Assembly (NCBI GenBank): GCA_018654845.1
Contig: JABIKU010000032.1
Span: 1-64,000 of the forward strand
Direction: 5' to 3'
Length of the DNA stretch: 64,000 bases
From: Methanobacteriota archaeon
GTDB lineage: Archaea; Thermoplasmatota; Poseidoniia; Poseidoniales; Thalassarchaeaceae
Each line of letters begins with the position of its first letter. Positions within the stretch are counted from its first letter, which is position 1. Below the pieces are notes generated by a model. That model did not search any database. It had not been told where the DNA came from and saw nothing but the letters and a program-made list of their open reading frames with translations. Made by a program: the position numbers and the translations under genes. Below, in pieces: positions 37,989-47,065 of this stretch.

Positions 37989-38996
37989 ATGGCAACGCCA
38001 AAGGTTCTAGTGACTGGATTTCCTGTTTTTTCAAATTATTCAAATAATATCTCTGAGTTGATTGTAAAACAATTATCTATCGATGGTATTGACGGGGTTG
38101 AGTTGGAAACTGAAATATTATCAGTTGATGAAGCCGGGTCAGATAAAGTTGCATCGCGATTACGAAATGGGGATATTTATGATGCGATATTACATTTGGG
38201 ATTGGCAGCAAAAAGGCAAAAAATTTCTTTAGAAAGATTTGGCAAAAACCAATTTCGGATGAATGAGAATGATAATTCAGGTAGAATTGTAAAATCAGGT
38301 GAAATTATTGAAGGTGGAATGGATCGGTTAGAAACAACCGCTTCAATCCATGTTTTTGATGAGGAATTTGATGACGATGATATCATTTGCTGGAGTGAGG
38401 ATGCTGGTGGTTATGTCTGCAATGAAACGATATATCGAACTCTCAATGAAATTATAGAATTGGGATTGTCGAATTCGAATGGTCGAACACTACCTGCAAT
38501 ATTCATTCATTTGCCGCCTGAAGAATCTCTGGAATTGAATATTCAAATTAATGTAGTCAAACGAATTGTAAATTGTCTCGTTCATAGGCCATATATGCAC
38601 GTAGTTGGAGCCTTGCTCTTCAATTCTAATCAAGAGATATTGGCATGTCGTCGTCCAATAGGTGATGCTTGGGAAGGTTGGTGGGAATTCCCAGGGGGGA
38701 AAGTCGAAGGTCTCGAAAGTGATTTTGAAGCTCTGCGTAGAGAAATAATTGAAGAGTTAGGATTGATAATTTTGAAAGGTGAACTGATTGCAAAAACAAT
38801 TCATGAATATAATGACAGAATAGTAAATTTACGAATTTTTAATTGTGGAATAATTAATCCGAACGAAGTTAACCACACTGAACATGACGAAATTCGTTGG
38901 CTTTCAATAAATGAGTTGATGTCGGTAAAATGGTTACCTGCGGATTTACCTATTATTCAAGAATGGCAGAGTCAAGGATTCCCATCATCTTCTTGA
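37989..38996 (+). CDS. Pyroglutamyl-peptidase (C15) fused to a NUDIX hydrolase
   Basis: A 335-residue two-domain enzyme. Residues 5-190 match pyroglutamyl-peptidase I, which removes N-terminal pyroglutamate; the family catalytic residues are all present: Glu82 (ISLERFG), Cys144 (GGYVCNETIYR) and His174 (IFIHLPPEES), at almost the same spacing as in bacterial Pcp. Residues 200-335 are a NUDIX domain with a perfect box: Gly237, Glu243, Arg251-Glu252, Glu255-Glu256, Gly258 (GX5EX7REUXEEXGU). The preceding RRPIGDAWEGWWEFPGGK is typical of MutT-like 8-oxo-dGTP or CTP pyrophosphatases. The reading frame continues without break, so the fusion looks real. ATG 37989 is chosen because it begins right before the family N-terminus (KVLVTGFPVF); an in-frame extension to 37905 lacks support. 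The last 25 bases overlap the convergent UPF0201 gene. Confidence 0.88.
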   Translation: MATPKVLVTGFPVFSNYSNNISELIVKQLSIDGIDGVELETEILSVDEAGSDKVASRLRNGDIYDAILHLGLAAKRQKISLERFGKNQFRMNENDNSGRIVKSGEIIEGGMDRLETTASIHVFDEEFDDDDIICWSEDAGGYVCNETIYRTLNEIIELGLSNSNGRTLPAIFIHLPPEESLELNIQINVVKRIVNCLVHRPYMHVVGALLFNSNQEILACRRPIGDAWEGWWEFPGGKVEGLESDFEALRREIIEELGLIILKGELIAKTIHEYNDRIVNLRIFNCGIINPNEVNHTEHDEIRWLSINELMSVKWLPADLPIIQEWQSQGFPSSS

Positions 38997-39490
38997 TTAA
39001 TGGTTGGATGACCCCTTTTGTCGAACCACTCTACTGGGAAACCACTCCTCCTCATCGACAAATCATCTCCTGCACTTCTTGGGATTTCGTTTCTTCCTTC
39101 GTGCCAAGTTTGTTGCTCGATCCATAGTTCTAAGTCATCTCCCGAAAGACTGACAGTTAATTTCCCACCTAGATTCACATCTTCAAGTGCAAAAGCGACC
39201 TTTCCCGCCATAGCAGCCTGTCTAGAAAGGTCAAATACTGTTGTGTCAAATTCTAGGTTCATCGTCATAGCATCTAGTGCGGTGTCTAAAATTCTTTGAG
39301 TTTTCATCAAATTTAATATGAATTCTATAGATTCAGACTTTCCGTGCATAAGTTGAGCTCGTCGGTCGCTAGGGAATGAAGCACGCTCCGGAATCCGATC
39401 AGGGATCCAATCTGGAAATAATTTCTGGATAGCTTCTACTACTTTCTGCGCATCCTCCCATGCTCGCACAGTAGTTGAGACGCTAATCAT
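38972..39490 (-). CDS. UPF0201 (COG1931) archaeal protein
   Basis: A 172-residue protein of the archaeal UPF0201/DUF54 family, distantly like ribosomal protein L5 in fold and thought to bind RNA. Conserved blocks: ISVSTTVRAWEDAQKVVEAI at the start, LFPDW, the central GKSESIEFILNLMKTQRILD and the AAMAGKVAFALEDVNLGG region. The C-terminal 40 residues (rich in D, R and P) extend beyond the family core. ATG 39490 is preferred since GGGAGGT lies 9 bases upstream; ATG 39499 has the same site only two bases away. Overlaps the convergent PCP-NUDIX gene by 25 bases. Confidence 0.8.
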   Translation of the reverse strand: MISVSTTVRAWEDAQKVVEAIQKLFPDWIPDRIPERASFPSDRRAQLMHGKSESIEFILNLMKTQRILDTALDAMTMNLEFDTTVFDLSRQAAMAGKVAFALEDVNLGGKLTVSLSGDDLELWIEQQTWHEGRNEIPRSAGDDLSMRRSGFPVEWFDKRGHPTINQEDDGNP

Positions 39491-39594
39491 CGGCTCCATA
39501 CCTCCCTGCGGATGTCGATGGGTCATATGTTCTCTGTTTCATTGACCTCGCAACAACACGAATGGTTCAAACCTGAAACTATCCGCCTAGATTC

Positions 39595-40395
39595 ATGGCG
39601 GACCGTTCACCAGGCATTGGATTGGCTTTACTTATCGCACCTACGATGTGTGTTGTTGCCCTACGATTTGGATTGCCAATACTCGACGAGGCAATATCAA
39701 ATGATTATAATATTGAGGTGGGAATACATGCCACAGCTATCATCATTGGTGTTTTGATGTTCCTTAGATATCGTGTCGTTGAAGATCATGAATATCACCG
39801 CTCTGCTGCAATAAAGCGATTGACAAAATCATATTCACAAGAAGATAAAGGGCTTTGGAACAAGGGCGATATTGCTATTGAAAAACTAGAATCAGCGGCT
39901 TCAATTCAACAAACTGGCAAGGGTGCATTACGAACCCAAACAATGCTGTCTGGTAGTATCGGATCGATGAATGCAGAATCCCCCGAAGTAGAAGTCGAAG
40001 AAGATATTGAAACAGAAGTTGTTACTCATTTAGGTGGAATTAACACATTAGTTGACCTGCAAGTAGTCGATGGTAATAATTCGAAGAAAGCAAATATTTC
40101 TGACCGCCTTGATACTTCTGCGGCTAATCGTCTGGAAAAACAAAGACTCCAAGCCGAAAAGAAAGCAGAAAAACAACGATTGAAAGTAGAAAAAGCTCAG
40201 GCCAAAGCTGAGAAAAAAGCTCAAAAAGCATCTGCTCAATCAATAAAATCACAAAAAGGTGAATCTAAAGAATCTCGTTGGAATACCCCGGTGGTTTCTA
40301 CCATGGCTAAATCTGTGGTCTCCTGTTATGATTGTGGGACACTAAACAATTCTGGGGATTCGTATTGCTCTTCTTGCGGTTCATTTCTCAATTGA
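39595..40395 (+). CDS. Membrane protein with Lys-rich coiled coil and C-terminal zinc ribbon
   Basis: A 266-residue protein. Two hydrophobic helices lie near residues 8-26 and 44-58 (GIGLALLIAPTMCVVAL; HATAIIIGVLMFLRY). A soluble linker is followed by a Lys/Glu/Ala-rich coiled coil (about 185-225, repeats of AEKKAEKQRLK type). The end is a zinc ribbon with two CxxC pairs: CYDCGTLNNSGDSYCSSCG. The design, a membrane anchor plus zinc ribbon on a flexible charged arm, is common among uncharacterised archaeal proteins. dnaJ starts 50 bases downstream on the same strand and may be co-transcribed. Confidence 0.65.
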   Translation: MADRSPGIGLALLIAPTMCVVALRFGLPILDEAISNDYNIEVGIHATAIIIGVLMFLRYRVVEDHEYHRSAAIKRLTKSYSQEDKGLWNKGDIAIEKLESAASIQQTGKGALRTQTMLSGSIGSMNAESPEVEVEEDIETEVVTHLGGINTLVDLQVVDGNNSKKANISDRLDTSAANRLEKQRLQAEKKAEKQRLKVEKAQAKAEKKAQKASAQSIKSQKGESKESRWNTPVVSTMAKSVVSCYDCGTLNNSGDSYCSSCGSFLN

Positions 40396-40445
40396 GGATG
40401 GAGAGATTCAAAGAGGGTCCCTTGGAGCCACGCTTAGGTGAGTAG

Positions 40446-41600
40446 ATGGCAGGGAAACGTGATTATTACGAAATTCTAGGGATTTCTAAATCTGCTTCGG
40501 ATAAAGAAATCAAAAATGCATTTCGTAGCCTAGCTCGAAAACATCATCCAGATAAGAACCCTGATGACCCTGATTCAGAGAGACTTTTCAAAGAAGTTCA
40601 GGAAGCCTATGCGGTCTTATCAAACCCTGATGAGCGAAGAAAGTTTGACACATTTGGTCATGAAAGACCGGGAGGCTCACCGTTTGGGCCAGGTGGATTT
40701 CAAAGTGTTAATATCAATTTTGATGATCTTTTCGGTGGTGGTGGATTTGAATCAATTTTCAGTTCTCTTTTTGGCGGAGCCTCGGGAGGTCGACAACGCC
40801 GTCAGCGTGGTTCAGACTTACTAGTACACCATCAAGTTCCTTTTCAAGCTGCCATGGACGGCATTGAGGATTCGATAGAAATTGATGTGCTAAAGTCTTG
40901 TGATGATTGCTCAGGTTTGGGTTCCAAGAGCCCGGACGAGATTAGAGAATGTCCTGCATGTGATGGACGGGGAAGAATACAGCGAATTGAGAGGGTCGGG
41001 CCGTTTACTCAGCAGGTTGTCAGCGACTGTGCGAGTTGTCGTGGTTCTGGTCGTATAATCCCAAATCCATGTACAAGATGTCAAGGAGAGGGTAGAGCAT
41101 CTCGTACAAAGAAAATACAATTTCACGTGCCTCCTGGAATCGATAGTGGTACTCGATTAAGAATGTCTGGACATGGTGAAGCAGCCAAAGGCAATCGTGG
41201 TGAACCCGGGCATCTCTATATCGAAATTCAGGTTGAGGAACACGAATGGTTTGAACGTGATCGTTCAGATTTATTGATGGCATTACCAATTAGTTATGTC
41301 GATTTAGTACTTGGAACATCTGTAGAAATATCTCATATCGATGGTCAAAATTTGAAAATAAATATTCCTGCAGGTTCGAAACCTGGTGATACAATTTCTT
41401 TGCGAGGCAGAGGGTTGCCAAGCCAGAGGAGTCGAATTGGTCGTGGCTCAGTGATGGTATTGTTAAAACTCGATATTCCTGATAAAATTCCTCGTTCTTT
41501 GAAGAAACAATTGGAAGAAATACGAGATGAACTGAGTATCAACTCGGATATGTTAGATGAAAAGATTCGATCTGAAGCGCGACAACGCCGTCAATCTTGA
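40446..41600 (+). CDS. dnaJ: Chaperone protein DnaJ (Hsp40)
   Basis: A 384-residue type I DnaJ, which stimulates the ATPase of DnaK and delivers unfolded clients. The J domain is at residues 5-70 with the HPD triad at 34-36. A Gly/Phe-rich linker covers about 75-115, a zinc domain with four CxxCxGxG-like repeats (CDDCSGLG, CPACDGRG, CASCRGSG, CTRCQGEG) about 152-222, and the C-terminal substrate-binding domain the rest, with HVPPGIDSGTRLRMSGHGEA. All eight zinc cysteines are present. dnaK and grpE are not in the window. The stop is four bases from the stop-proximal end of the convergent 41605 gene. Confidence 0.96.
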   Translation: MAGKRDYYEILGISKSASDKEIKNAFRSLARKHHPDKNPDDPDSERLFKEVQEAYAVLSNPDERRKFDTFGHERPGGSPFGPGGFQSVNINFDDLFGGGGFESIFSSLFGGASGGRQRRQRGSDLLVHHQVPFQAAMDGIEDSIEIDVLKSCDDCSGLGSKSPDEIRECPACDGRGRIQRIERVGPFTQQVVSDCASCRGSGRIIPNPCTRCQGEGRASRTKKIQFHVPPGIDSGTRLRMSGHGEAAKGNRGEPGHLYIEIQVEEHEWFERDRSDLLMALPISYVDLVLGTSVEISHIDGQNLKINIPAGSKPGDTISLRGRGLPSQRSRIGRGSVMVLLKLDIPDKIPRSLKKQLEEIRDELSINSDMLDEKIRSEARQRRQS

Positions 41601-41604
41601 TTGT

Positions 41605-43746
41605 TCATTCAATAGGTGCGTCCCAATCGATTGCTCGATTTGGTACTGCTGCGAGAGGTTGATTATCTACCAGTCCTGATAATTGAAATCCTAAGCTTGA
41701 AGGGTTTCCGTCTAAAGTAATTCTCAAAAATAATTGCGAACGTGCTTTCATATTATCTAGAAAAACCTCGTCGTTTTGAAATAATCGTGATGGAGAAACA
41801 TCACTGATACTAACCAAAGATCCTTCTGGAGCATGGACGCGCATTGCTGCTAAATTCCAATCCTTATCTCCAATTCTGATACCAAGTAATAATGATGCAG
41901 TACCTTCACGGATACGCCAGACACAAACCTCCACTTGCTCGGTCATATGCCGTAAGGTCGGCTCTCCCCATTCGCTGATGATTGATTTCCACGGACAATC
42001 TCCTAATTGGTGTAATGCCGAATTTATCGCACCTTCATCTATCGAATCGTTAGCCAGAGCTAACGACAATCTTTCACGTATTCGTTGAAGACGTCGCCGC
42101 TCATGTTTTTCAACTTGAACGGGTAATATTTCTCCTGAGAAAATAGAGCGGCGATTCCAAAATATTACTAATAATATTGGAGATAACATTACACCCCCTA
42201 TCAAGAAATAAAAATTCGTGAATAGATAAGAAAGATCTGTATAATTTTCTAACTCGGGTGGTTCATGAGGGCCCAGATAACCGACTTCGAAGGAATAATC
42301 AATGATAGTTCCTTGATCCCCCAGCCTCTCTATCCGGAGTGCATGAATTCCTTTTGAAATAATAATGGTTGAGCCATCGGTGGTGTTTACGATCACTCCG
42401 GTGCTTTGGTCGAGGGCTTGAATTTGATAATTCACTCTTGATTGTGAACCACCATCAATGAAGATGCGTGAACCATTTTCGTCGGTGATGATAATTTGGT
42501 AGATGTCAACATTATCATCTGAATGAAGGTGGCCAGAATACATCTCATTTGGTGATAAATATGCCTTTCCACTATTAGAATCGGTGGGAATTGGAAGTTC
42601 TTCTTGCGCATCAGCAAAATCTCCCGCATCAGGAGGTTGGATAGGGTCGATTATGAAGGACCATATTGCTGCCTCATCAGATGTAATACGTACTTCGATA
42701 GCGACAGTTCCAACTGGCGTTGTAAATTCAGTTGTTATCGGTTCAGCGGAGATGTATTCGATTATTTCTGAACCGTCTTCAAGGTGAAATATTATCTCGT
42801 AATGGCAAATTCCTGAAATAAATTCGGGAGTAATTGAGAAGGTATATTCTTCACCGATATCTAATAGGACCGCATCTCCATCTTCATCGAAAGAACTGAT
42901 TGAGGAACGGAAAGAGGTATAATCGTTCAACGAAAGCGGCTCTCCATGATTCCAAGGGTTGGATAATTCCCCCCCCCCTGGTGCTTCATCGTTATTGGAA
43001 TCTCTAGATATTTTGAACATATATGTAGAATAATTCACTCCAACTTCAGGAGTTGTTCTGAACCAAAGTTGGCCATCTTGTGGGTAATCAATTATTTTAT
43101 TTTTTGAATCAACTGGAGAATATTGTGTAATCAGTTTATTTTCTAAACTATTTCGTGACCAAATTTCGAGATTAGCACCTTCGGGTGCGACGAAATCGTA
43201 GAGAAAAACCACATCACCTGCACTGCCTTCTATCATTATCGCATCTTTATCAGAAGCGTTATCTAACCCGCCAACAAATAATACAATTGATGAATTGATT
43301 TGATCATCATTGCAGTTCCAAAGGAAGCAATTGTGCAATAAGGGCATTAGAATTGGTAATTCTATATCAGTCCCTGGTGATGGAACCGAATTAGGTTGGT
43401 CAAAATATTCTGTTGATGCCAATAGCCAACCTCCAATTCTTGATGAAGAATAGCTGTTGGAATGTTCTGAATCGATTTTAGCAGTAACGGTTGAACCTGT
43501 ATTCAAATAACCTGACCATGTGACCTCGTGAAGATCCTCGATAAAGATGGAATTATTTCCATCAATTATCTCTAATTCCATTCCAGTACAACTAGTAATT
43601 TCACATTCAAGACTATAATAAAATGGCCCAGAATTGTAAATGAATATTTCATCAGCGACGTGTTTTTCTTCATTTTCTGCTTCTACATTCACCACCATCG
43701 ATGATAGTATCAGTAGAGCGAGAACGCCGGCAACACTCTTGTTCAC
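41605..43746 (-). CDS. Type I membrane protein with PPC-like ectodomain and large cytosolic domain
   Basis: A 713-residue protein. The signal peptide is residues 1-23 (MNKSVAGVLALLILSSMVVN). The ectodomain has at least two prepeptidase C-terminal-like (PPC) beta-sandwich segments, recognised by patterns such as NDEAPGGGELSN and LHSDDNVDIYQIIITDENGS. A single helix lies near 505-530, followed by about 180 cytosolic residues rich in Arg (HERRRLQRIRERLSLAL). The frame crosses a run of ten C bases (42969-42978) and stays open on both sides, so no frameshift is indicated. The topology could suit a transmembrane signalling or anchoring role; no known cytosolic domain is recognised. Divergent from arcS. 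Confidence 0.6.
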   Translation of the reverse strand: MNKSVAGVLALLILSSMVVNVEAENEEKHVADEIFIYNSGPFYYSLECEITSCTGMELEIIDGNNSIFIEDLHEVTWSGYLNTGSTVTAKIDSEHSNSYSSSRIGGWLLASTEYFDQPNSVPSPGTDIELPILMPLLHNCFLWNCNDDQINSSIVLFVGGLDNASDKDAIMIEGSAGDVVFLYDFVAPEGANLEIWSRNSLENKLITQYSPVDSKNKIIDYPQDGQLWFRTTPEVGVNYSTYMFKISRDSNNDEAPGGGELSNPWNHGEPLSLNDYTSFRSSISSFDEDGDAVLLDIGEEYTFSITPEFISGICHYEIIFHLEDGSEIIEYISAEPITTEFTTPVGTVAIEVRITSDEAAIWSFIIDPIQPPDAGDFADAQEELPIPTDSNSGKAYLSPNEMYSGHLHSDDNVDIYQIIITDENGSRIFIDGGSQSRVNYQIQALDQSTGVIVNTTDGSTIIISKGIHALRIERLGDQGTIIDYSFEVGYLGPHEPPELENYTDLSYLFTNFYFLIGGVMLSPILLVIFWNRRSIFSGEILPVQVEKHERRRLQRIRERLSLALANDSIDEGAINSALHQLGDCPWKSIISEWGEPTLRHMTEQVEVCVWRIREGTASLLLGIRIGDKDWNLAAMRVHAPEGSLVSISDVSPSRLFQNDEVFLDNMKARSQLFLRITLDGNPSSLGFQLSGLVDNQPLAAVPNRAIDWDAPIE

Positions 43747-43808
43747 GCGTTGTCGGGCGCGACATCCCCTTAGAATCCTTCAAGCGAATTGTGCGGCACG
43801 CACGCACT

Positions 43809-45593
43809 ATGAGTGAGAGGCCGATGGCGCGGAGTGTCGTCGCAAGGCAGCGTTTTTCGCGACTTTTCGCACTAGGTGACCGTAAATCTCCGATTTCTTG
43901 GTCGCCGGGATTAGTTATCGCACCTGAAGACAAAGAATTAGCAATTTCTATCGCACCTCTAACTTATTCTAGAGATGGTACTTCATTACCTGCGAAGATA
44001 CAAATGAGTACTAGGGGAAACCTTTGTTTACCATTCGATTCAATCGAGGAATGGTATGCAAACGAGGGTTTGATACTCCCACCGAGTCTTTCTGAATCAA
44101 ACTCGGGGGAATTTGGAACAGGTGATCAAATATTGCCGGTTTCTTGGCAATCACTTCACCATGATATTTCATTATTAGAAGAAACAATTGAACCATCAGT
44201 GATAATATTGACTGATGCACCGCAACTTGCTCAGCGCCCTGGGATGCTCGTCGATGCGATCTATACACTCCGTACACGCTTCCCAACATCTTTACTTTGG
44301 GCGGTGGGAATTGGTGGACCGGATAATTGTGCACTTTTGGCTTGGATGGGGGTCGATTTGTTCGATCTGGCGAGGTCGAGATACGCTTCATCTCTTGGGG
44401 TTCTTCTGACGGAAAATGGCCCTAGGCCTGTAGAGGATTCTCTAGATGAAGATTGTTCGATGACTTCTCAAGTTGCGGCTTGGAAAACCGCGTTGGCAGC
44501 AACACGCTCAGCAATTCGCGATGGCTCACTTCGTGAATTAGCTGAGCGTCAGAGTATGTCCAGTCCTCGTTCGGTTGAGCGTTTACGTCGTCACGATGCT
44601 AAAATGGGCAGCTTGAGTGGTGAAGAATCCGGACTTACTAGAATAAAAGGTCAAGAATTCCCACTCCGTTGTCATTCGTACACGAGTCGAAATGATGCTT
44701 TAATTACCGATTGGCAGAAGCGCATTGCAGAATCGCATACTCCACCAGTACATCAAACGGAAATATTACTTCTTCTCCCATGTTCGGCAAAAAAACCCTA
44801 TCGATTATCTGCCTCACATCGTAGATTTCGTAATTCGATTACATCCAATCGAGTTCACCAGGTGATGGTGACAGCTCCGTTAGGACTTGTTCCTCGTGAA
44901 CTAGAAGATATATGGCCTGCTGGAAATTATGATATTCCAGTTACAGGTGAATGGGATTTAGATGAATTAACTACAATTAGATATATGGTCAATAAATACG
45001 CAATTAGAAACGGATATTCAAGAATAATTAATCATTCTGGAATTCATATTGAAGTTGAAGGAATTGACATAATCGATACACGTCAGGGCGAAAGTGCTGG
45101 AAATTCTGAATCACTCTCCCGATTAGAAAAAGAGGTTGGTCGAGCCGCTCAAGAATACAAACTTTCAAGTCCCAAAGAAAATATACACCGCCTCAATAAA
45201 TTACGTGCATTGTCATTGTTCCAACACGGGACAGATGAATGGTTGGCCGGTTGCAAAATCGAGGGTCGCCCACCAATATTCACAATAAAAAAAGATAAAA
45301 CTCAATTGGCTAGATGGAATCCAAGACTCGGGCGTTTCTCATTTTCTAAAGCATGCTTACCACTTTTACAAGAAAGCGGTAAATTCCCTATTGTAAATTT
45401 AGTCGACAATTTCGATTGGAAAGGTGATCTATTCTCAACTAATATCAAATCAAAAAAGGGTGAAATTCGCGTTGGCGATGAGGTTTTGGTCTATCAGGAT
45501 GACACATTAATCGGCTCAGCAAGAGCGGATGCTGCAGGTTGGGAATGGCCTGAAGGACCTGGTAGGCTGGCGAAGGCTCAACACCGATTGTGA
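43809..45593 (+). CDS. arcS: Archaeosine synthase ArcS (TgtA2)
   Basis: A 594-residue protein of the TgtA paralogue family that turns preQ0 at position 15 of archaeal tRNA into archaeosine. The N-terminal TIM-barrel-like domain is degenerate relative to TgtA. The ArcS-specific motif PCSAKKPYRLSASHRRF starts near residue 324 (Cys325), followed by VTAPLGLVPRELEDIWPA and YDIPVTGEWD. The C-terminus is a PUA domain (KKGEIRVGDEVLVYQDDTLIGSA). It acts after TgtA has inserted preQ0. ATG 43809 is used; the frame stays open to 43701 but that part would overlap the divergent gene's signal peptide. ATG 43824 is an alternative. rps15 follows 74 bases later. Confidence 0.9.
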   Translation: MSERPMARSVVARQRFSRLFALGDRKSPISWSPGLVIAPEDKELAISIAPLTYSRDGTSLPAKIQMSTRGNLCLPFDSIEEWYANEGLILPPSLSESNSGEFGTGDQILPVSWQSLHHDISLLEETIEPSVIILTDAPQLAQRPGMLVDAIYTLRTRFPTSLLWAVGIGGPDNCALLAWMGVDLFDLARSRYASSLGVLLTENGPRPVEDSLDEDCSMTSQVAAWKTALAATRSAIRDGSLRELAERQSMSSPRSVERLRRHDAKMGSLSGEESGLTRIKGQEFPLRCHSYTSRNDALITDWQKRIAESHTPPVHQTEILLLLPCSAKKPYRLSASHRRFRNSITSNRVHQVMVTAPLGLVPRELEDIWPAGNYDIPVTGEWDLDELTTIRYMVNKYAIRNGYSRIINHSGIHIEVEGIDIIDTRQGESAGNSESLSRLEKEVGRAAQEYKLSSPKENIHRLNKLRALSLFQHGTDEWLAGCKIEGRPPIFTIKKDKTQLARWNPRLGRFSFSKACLPLLQESGKFPIVNLVDNFDWKGDLFSTNIKSKKGEIRVGDEVLVYQDDTLIGSARADAAGWEWPEGPGRLAKAQHRL

Positions 45594-45597
45594 CGCT

Positions 45598-45610
45598 CAC
45601 CCTATGGGTG
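45598..45610 (+). terminator. Possible 3' hairpin of arcS
   Basis: CACCC-TAT-GGGTG, 5-bp stem with triloop, four bases after the arcS stop and 57 bases before rps15. There is no T-run, so termination is uncertain. Confidence 0.3.
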
Positions 45611-45667
45611 TGTATACGTAGCGATTAAAGAGGGGCAGCAGGTCGCCCGCACGCCTGAGGTATCAAA

Positions 45668-46123
45668 ATGGCTCGAATGCACAGTAAAGGAAAAGGCACA
45701 AGTGGCTCCTCAAAGCCAGATGCAAGCAAGGCTCCTGCATGGTCGGAGACTAGTAAAAAGGATGTTGAAGAATTAGTTCTCAAGTATTCCAATGAAGGTC
45801 ACTCAACTGCAATGATTGGTACAATTCTTCGTGATCAACACGCAATACCAGATGTGCGCCTAGTCACTGGAGAAAGAATAGGGCAAATATTGTCCCGAAA
45901 TGAAATTTCTTCAACATATCCAGAGGATATGATGAACCTTATGCGCCGTGCTTTGAGCTTAATTGATCATCTCGGTGCAAACCGCAAGGATATCCACAAT
46001 CGTCGACAACTCGAACTTTGCGAATCCCGGATTCGTAGATTGGCGCGGTATTACAAGGGTAATGGCCGCTTACCTGCTACTTGGGCTTACAAGCGTGATC
46101 AGTTACGCTTGATGGTCGAGTGA
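45668..46123 (+). CDS. rps15: 30S ribosomal protein S15 (uS15)
   Basis: A 151-residue archaeal/eukaryotic-type uS15 with the N-terminal extension (MARMHSKGKGTSGSSKP) absent in bacteria. The core is recognised by IGTILRDQHAIPDVRLVTGE, the rRNA-binding helices with LMRRALSLIDHLGANRKD and the C-terminal ESRIRRLARYYKGNGRLP. Length is as expected. The next gene begins within or just after the stop, which suggests an operon; in many archaea rps15 is followed by a RecJ-like gene. Confidence 0.97.
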   Translation: MARMHSKGKGTSGSSKPDASKAPAWSETSKKDVEELVLKYSNEGHSTAMIGTILRDQHAIPDVRLVTGERIGQILSRNEISSTYPEDMMNLMRRALSLIDHLGANRKDIHNRRQLELCESRIRRLARYYKGNGRLPATWAYKRDQLRLMVE

Positions 46124-46207
46124 TTGTTTACCAATCAAAGATTCAATCGCTTCAATCGTGATTATAGTGGCGCAGAAGATTTGAACCACAACCGCTCAGA
46201 CCTCGTT

Positions 46208-47065
46208 ATGACCGCGCTTCTGGAGACGGCTCCATTCGCTCCTGTTTCTGATATCCTCATCAGTGCGGCCGATGAAATTCGCCGGATAAAAGTTCCAATT
46301 CTCTTATTGGCAGCTCCTTCTATTGAAGGTTCTCTGGCTTTGGCACCAATCGAAGCCGCATTAGTAGATAGTGGAATTCCATATCGACGGCGGTTTAAAT
46401 TGGAAGCACCAAACGAAGGATCTTGGATTCATATTTTAGGAAGTGGTGAAGAAACAGGACCGAGAATAGAGACAAATCCGTTTCGATTAACGATTGCTGG
46501 AACAGTTGTGAAAGGATTGACAGGTCATCGTGGTGATGAAAGAAAGGGGCCGCTAACCGCCATAGCTCAATGCAATGTGCTCGGTCAATTAATTTCACCA
46601 CACGGGCTTAGAACGCGGCGAATGAAGCCTTGGGCACTATCTGGTAACTGGCTGCATTCATCTCTTGATACGACATATGATCCCGTGTTCACAACGATTC
46701 GTGATCAATTGGTAGAAGAGGGGGTAATCCGAGTCGTATGTTTACCTGAGGTGCCAGAACCCAATGTTTCAATTCACAATTGGATTGATCCAACTGCCCT
46801 TGATGCGATAACTTCCCGTTGGCCTACTTTGGATGTAGAAGGTAGAGCCCGCGCACTATCTCACCTTGTGAAGCCGTCATTGGCTAGTTCGACACCTTCA
46901 ACAGCTAGGTTAGAAGAAATTATTTGGCATTGTGTACTATCTTCTGGATGGTCAACAGACTTAGCTGGTCAAATTACTGCCGGTGCTCAATTGTGGAAAG
47001 AATATGCTGCGCCGATTGCGGCAGCAAAATTAGTTGACAAATTATTGCGAGATGGAAAAATTTGA
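46208..47065 (+). CDS. Unknown protein in the rps15 operon, possibly a degenerate RecJ/Cdc45-like protein
   Basis: A 285-residue cytosolic protein from ATG 46208; the frame opens at TTG 46124 directly after the rps15 stop. The N-terminus VPILLLAAPSIEGSLALAPI followed by ALVDSGIPYRRRF resembles the first strand-loop-helix of DHH-family RecJ/Cdc45 proteins, where the metal motif DADG would sit at the loop. Here the acidic residues are missing (APSIEG). In archaea rps15 is often followed by the RecJ-like GAN/Cdc45 gene, so context fits. A helical C-terminal part contains LEEIIWHCVLSSGWSTDLAG. The family link is inference from pattern and position. The stop touches that of the convergent 47066 gene. 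Confidence 0.45.
   Translation: MTALLETAPFAPVSDILISAADEIRRIKVPILLLAAPSIEGSLALAPIEAALVDSGIPYRRRFKLEAPNEGSWIHILGSGEETGPRIETNPFRLTIAGTVVKGLTGHRGDERKGPLTAIAQCNVLGQLISPHGLRTRRMKPWALSGNWLHSSLDTTYDPVFTTIRDQLVEEGVIRVVCLPEVPEPNVSIHNWIDPTALDAITSRWPTLDVEGRARALSHLVKPSLASSTPSTARLEEIIWHCVLSSGWSTDLAGQITAGAQLWKEYAAPIAAAKLVDKLLRDGKI

Noticed and set aside
42969-42978. Run of ten C bases as a possible frameshift
   Set aside because: The minus-strand frame remains open on both sides and reads a simple Gly run, so no break is evident; an assembly length error is possible but would disrupt the frame.
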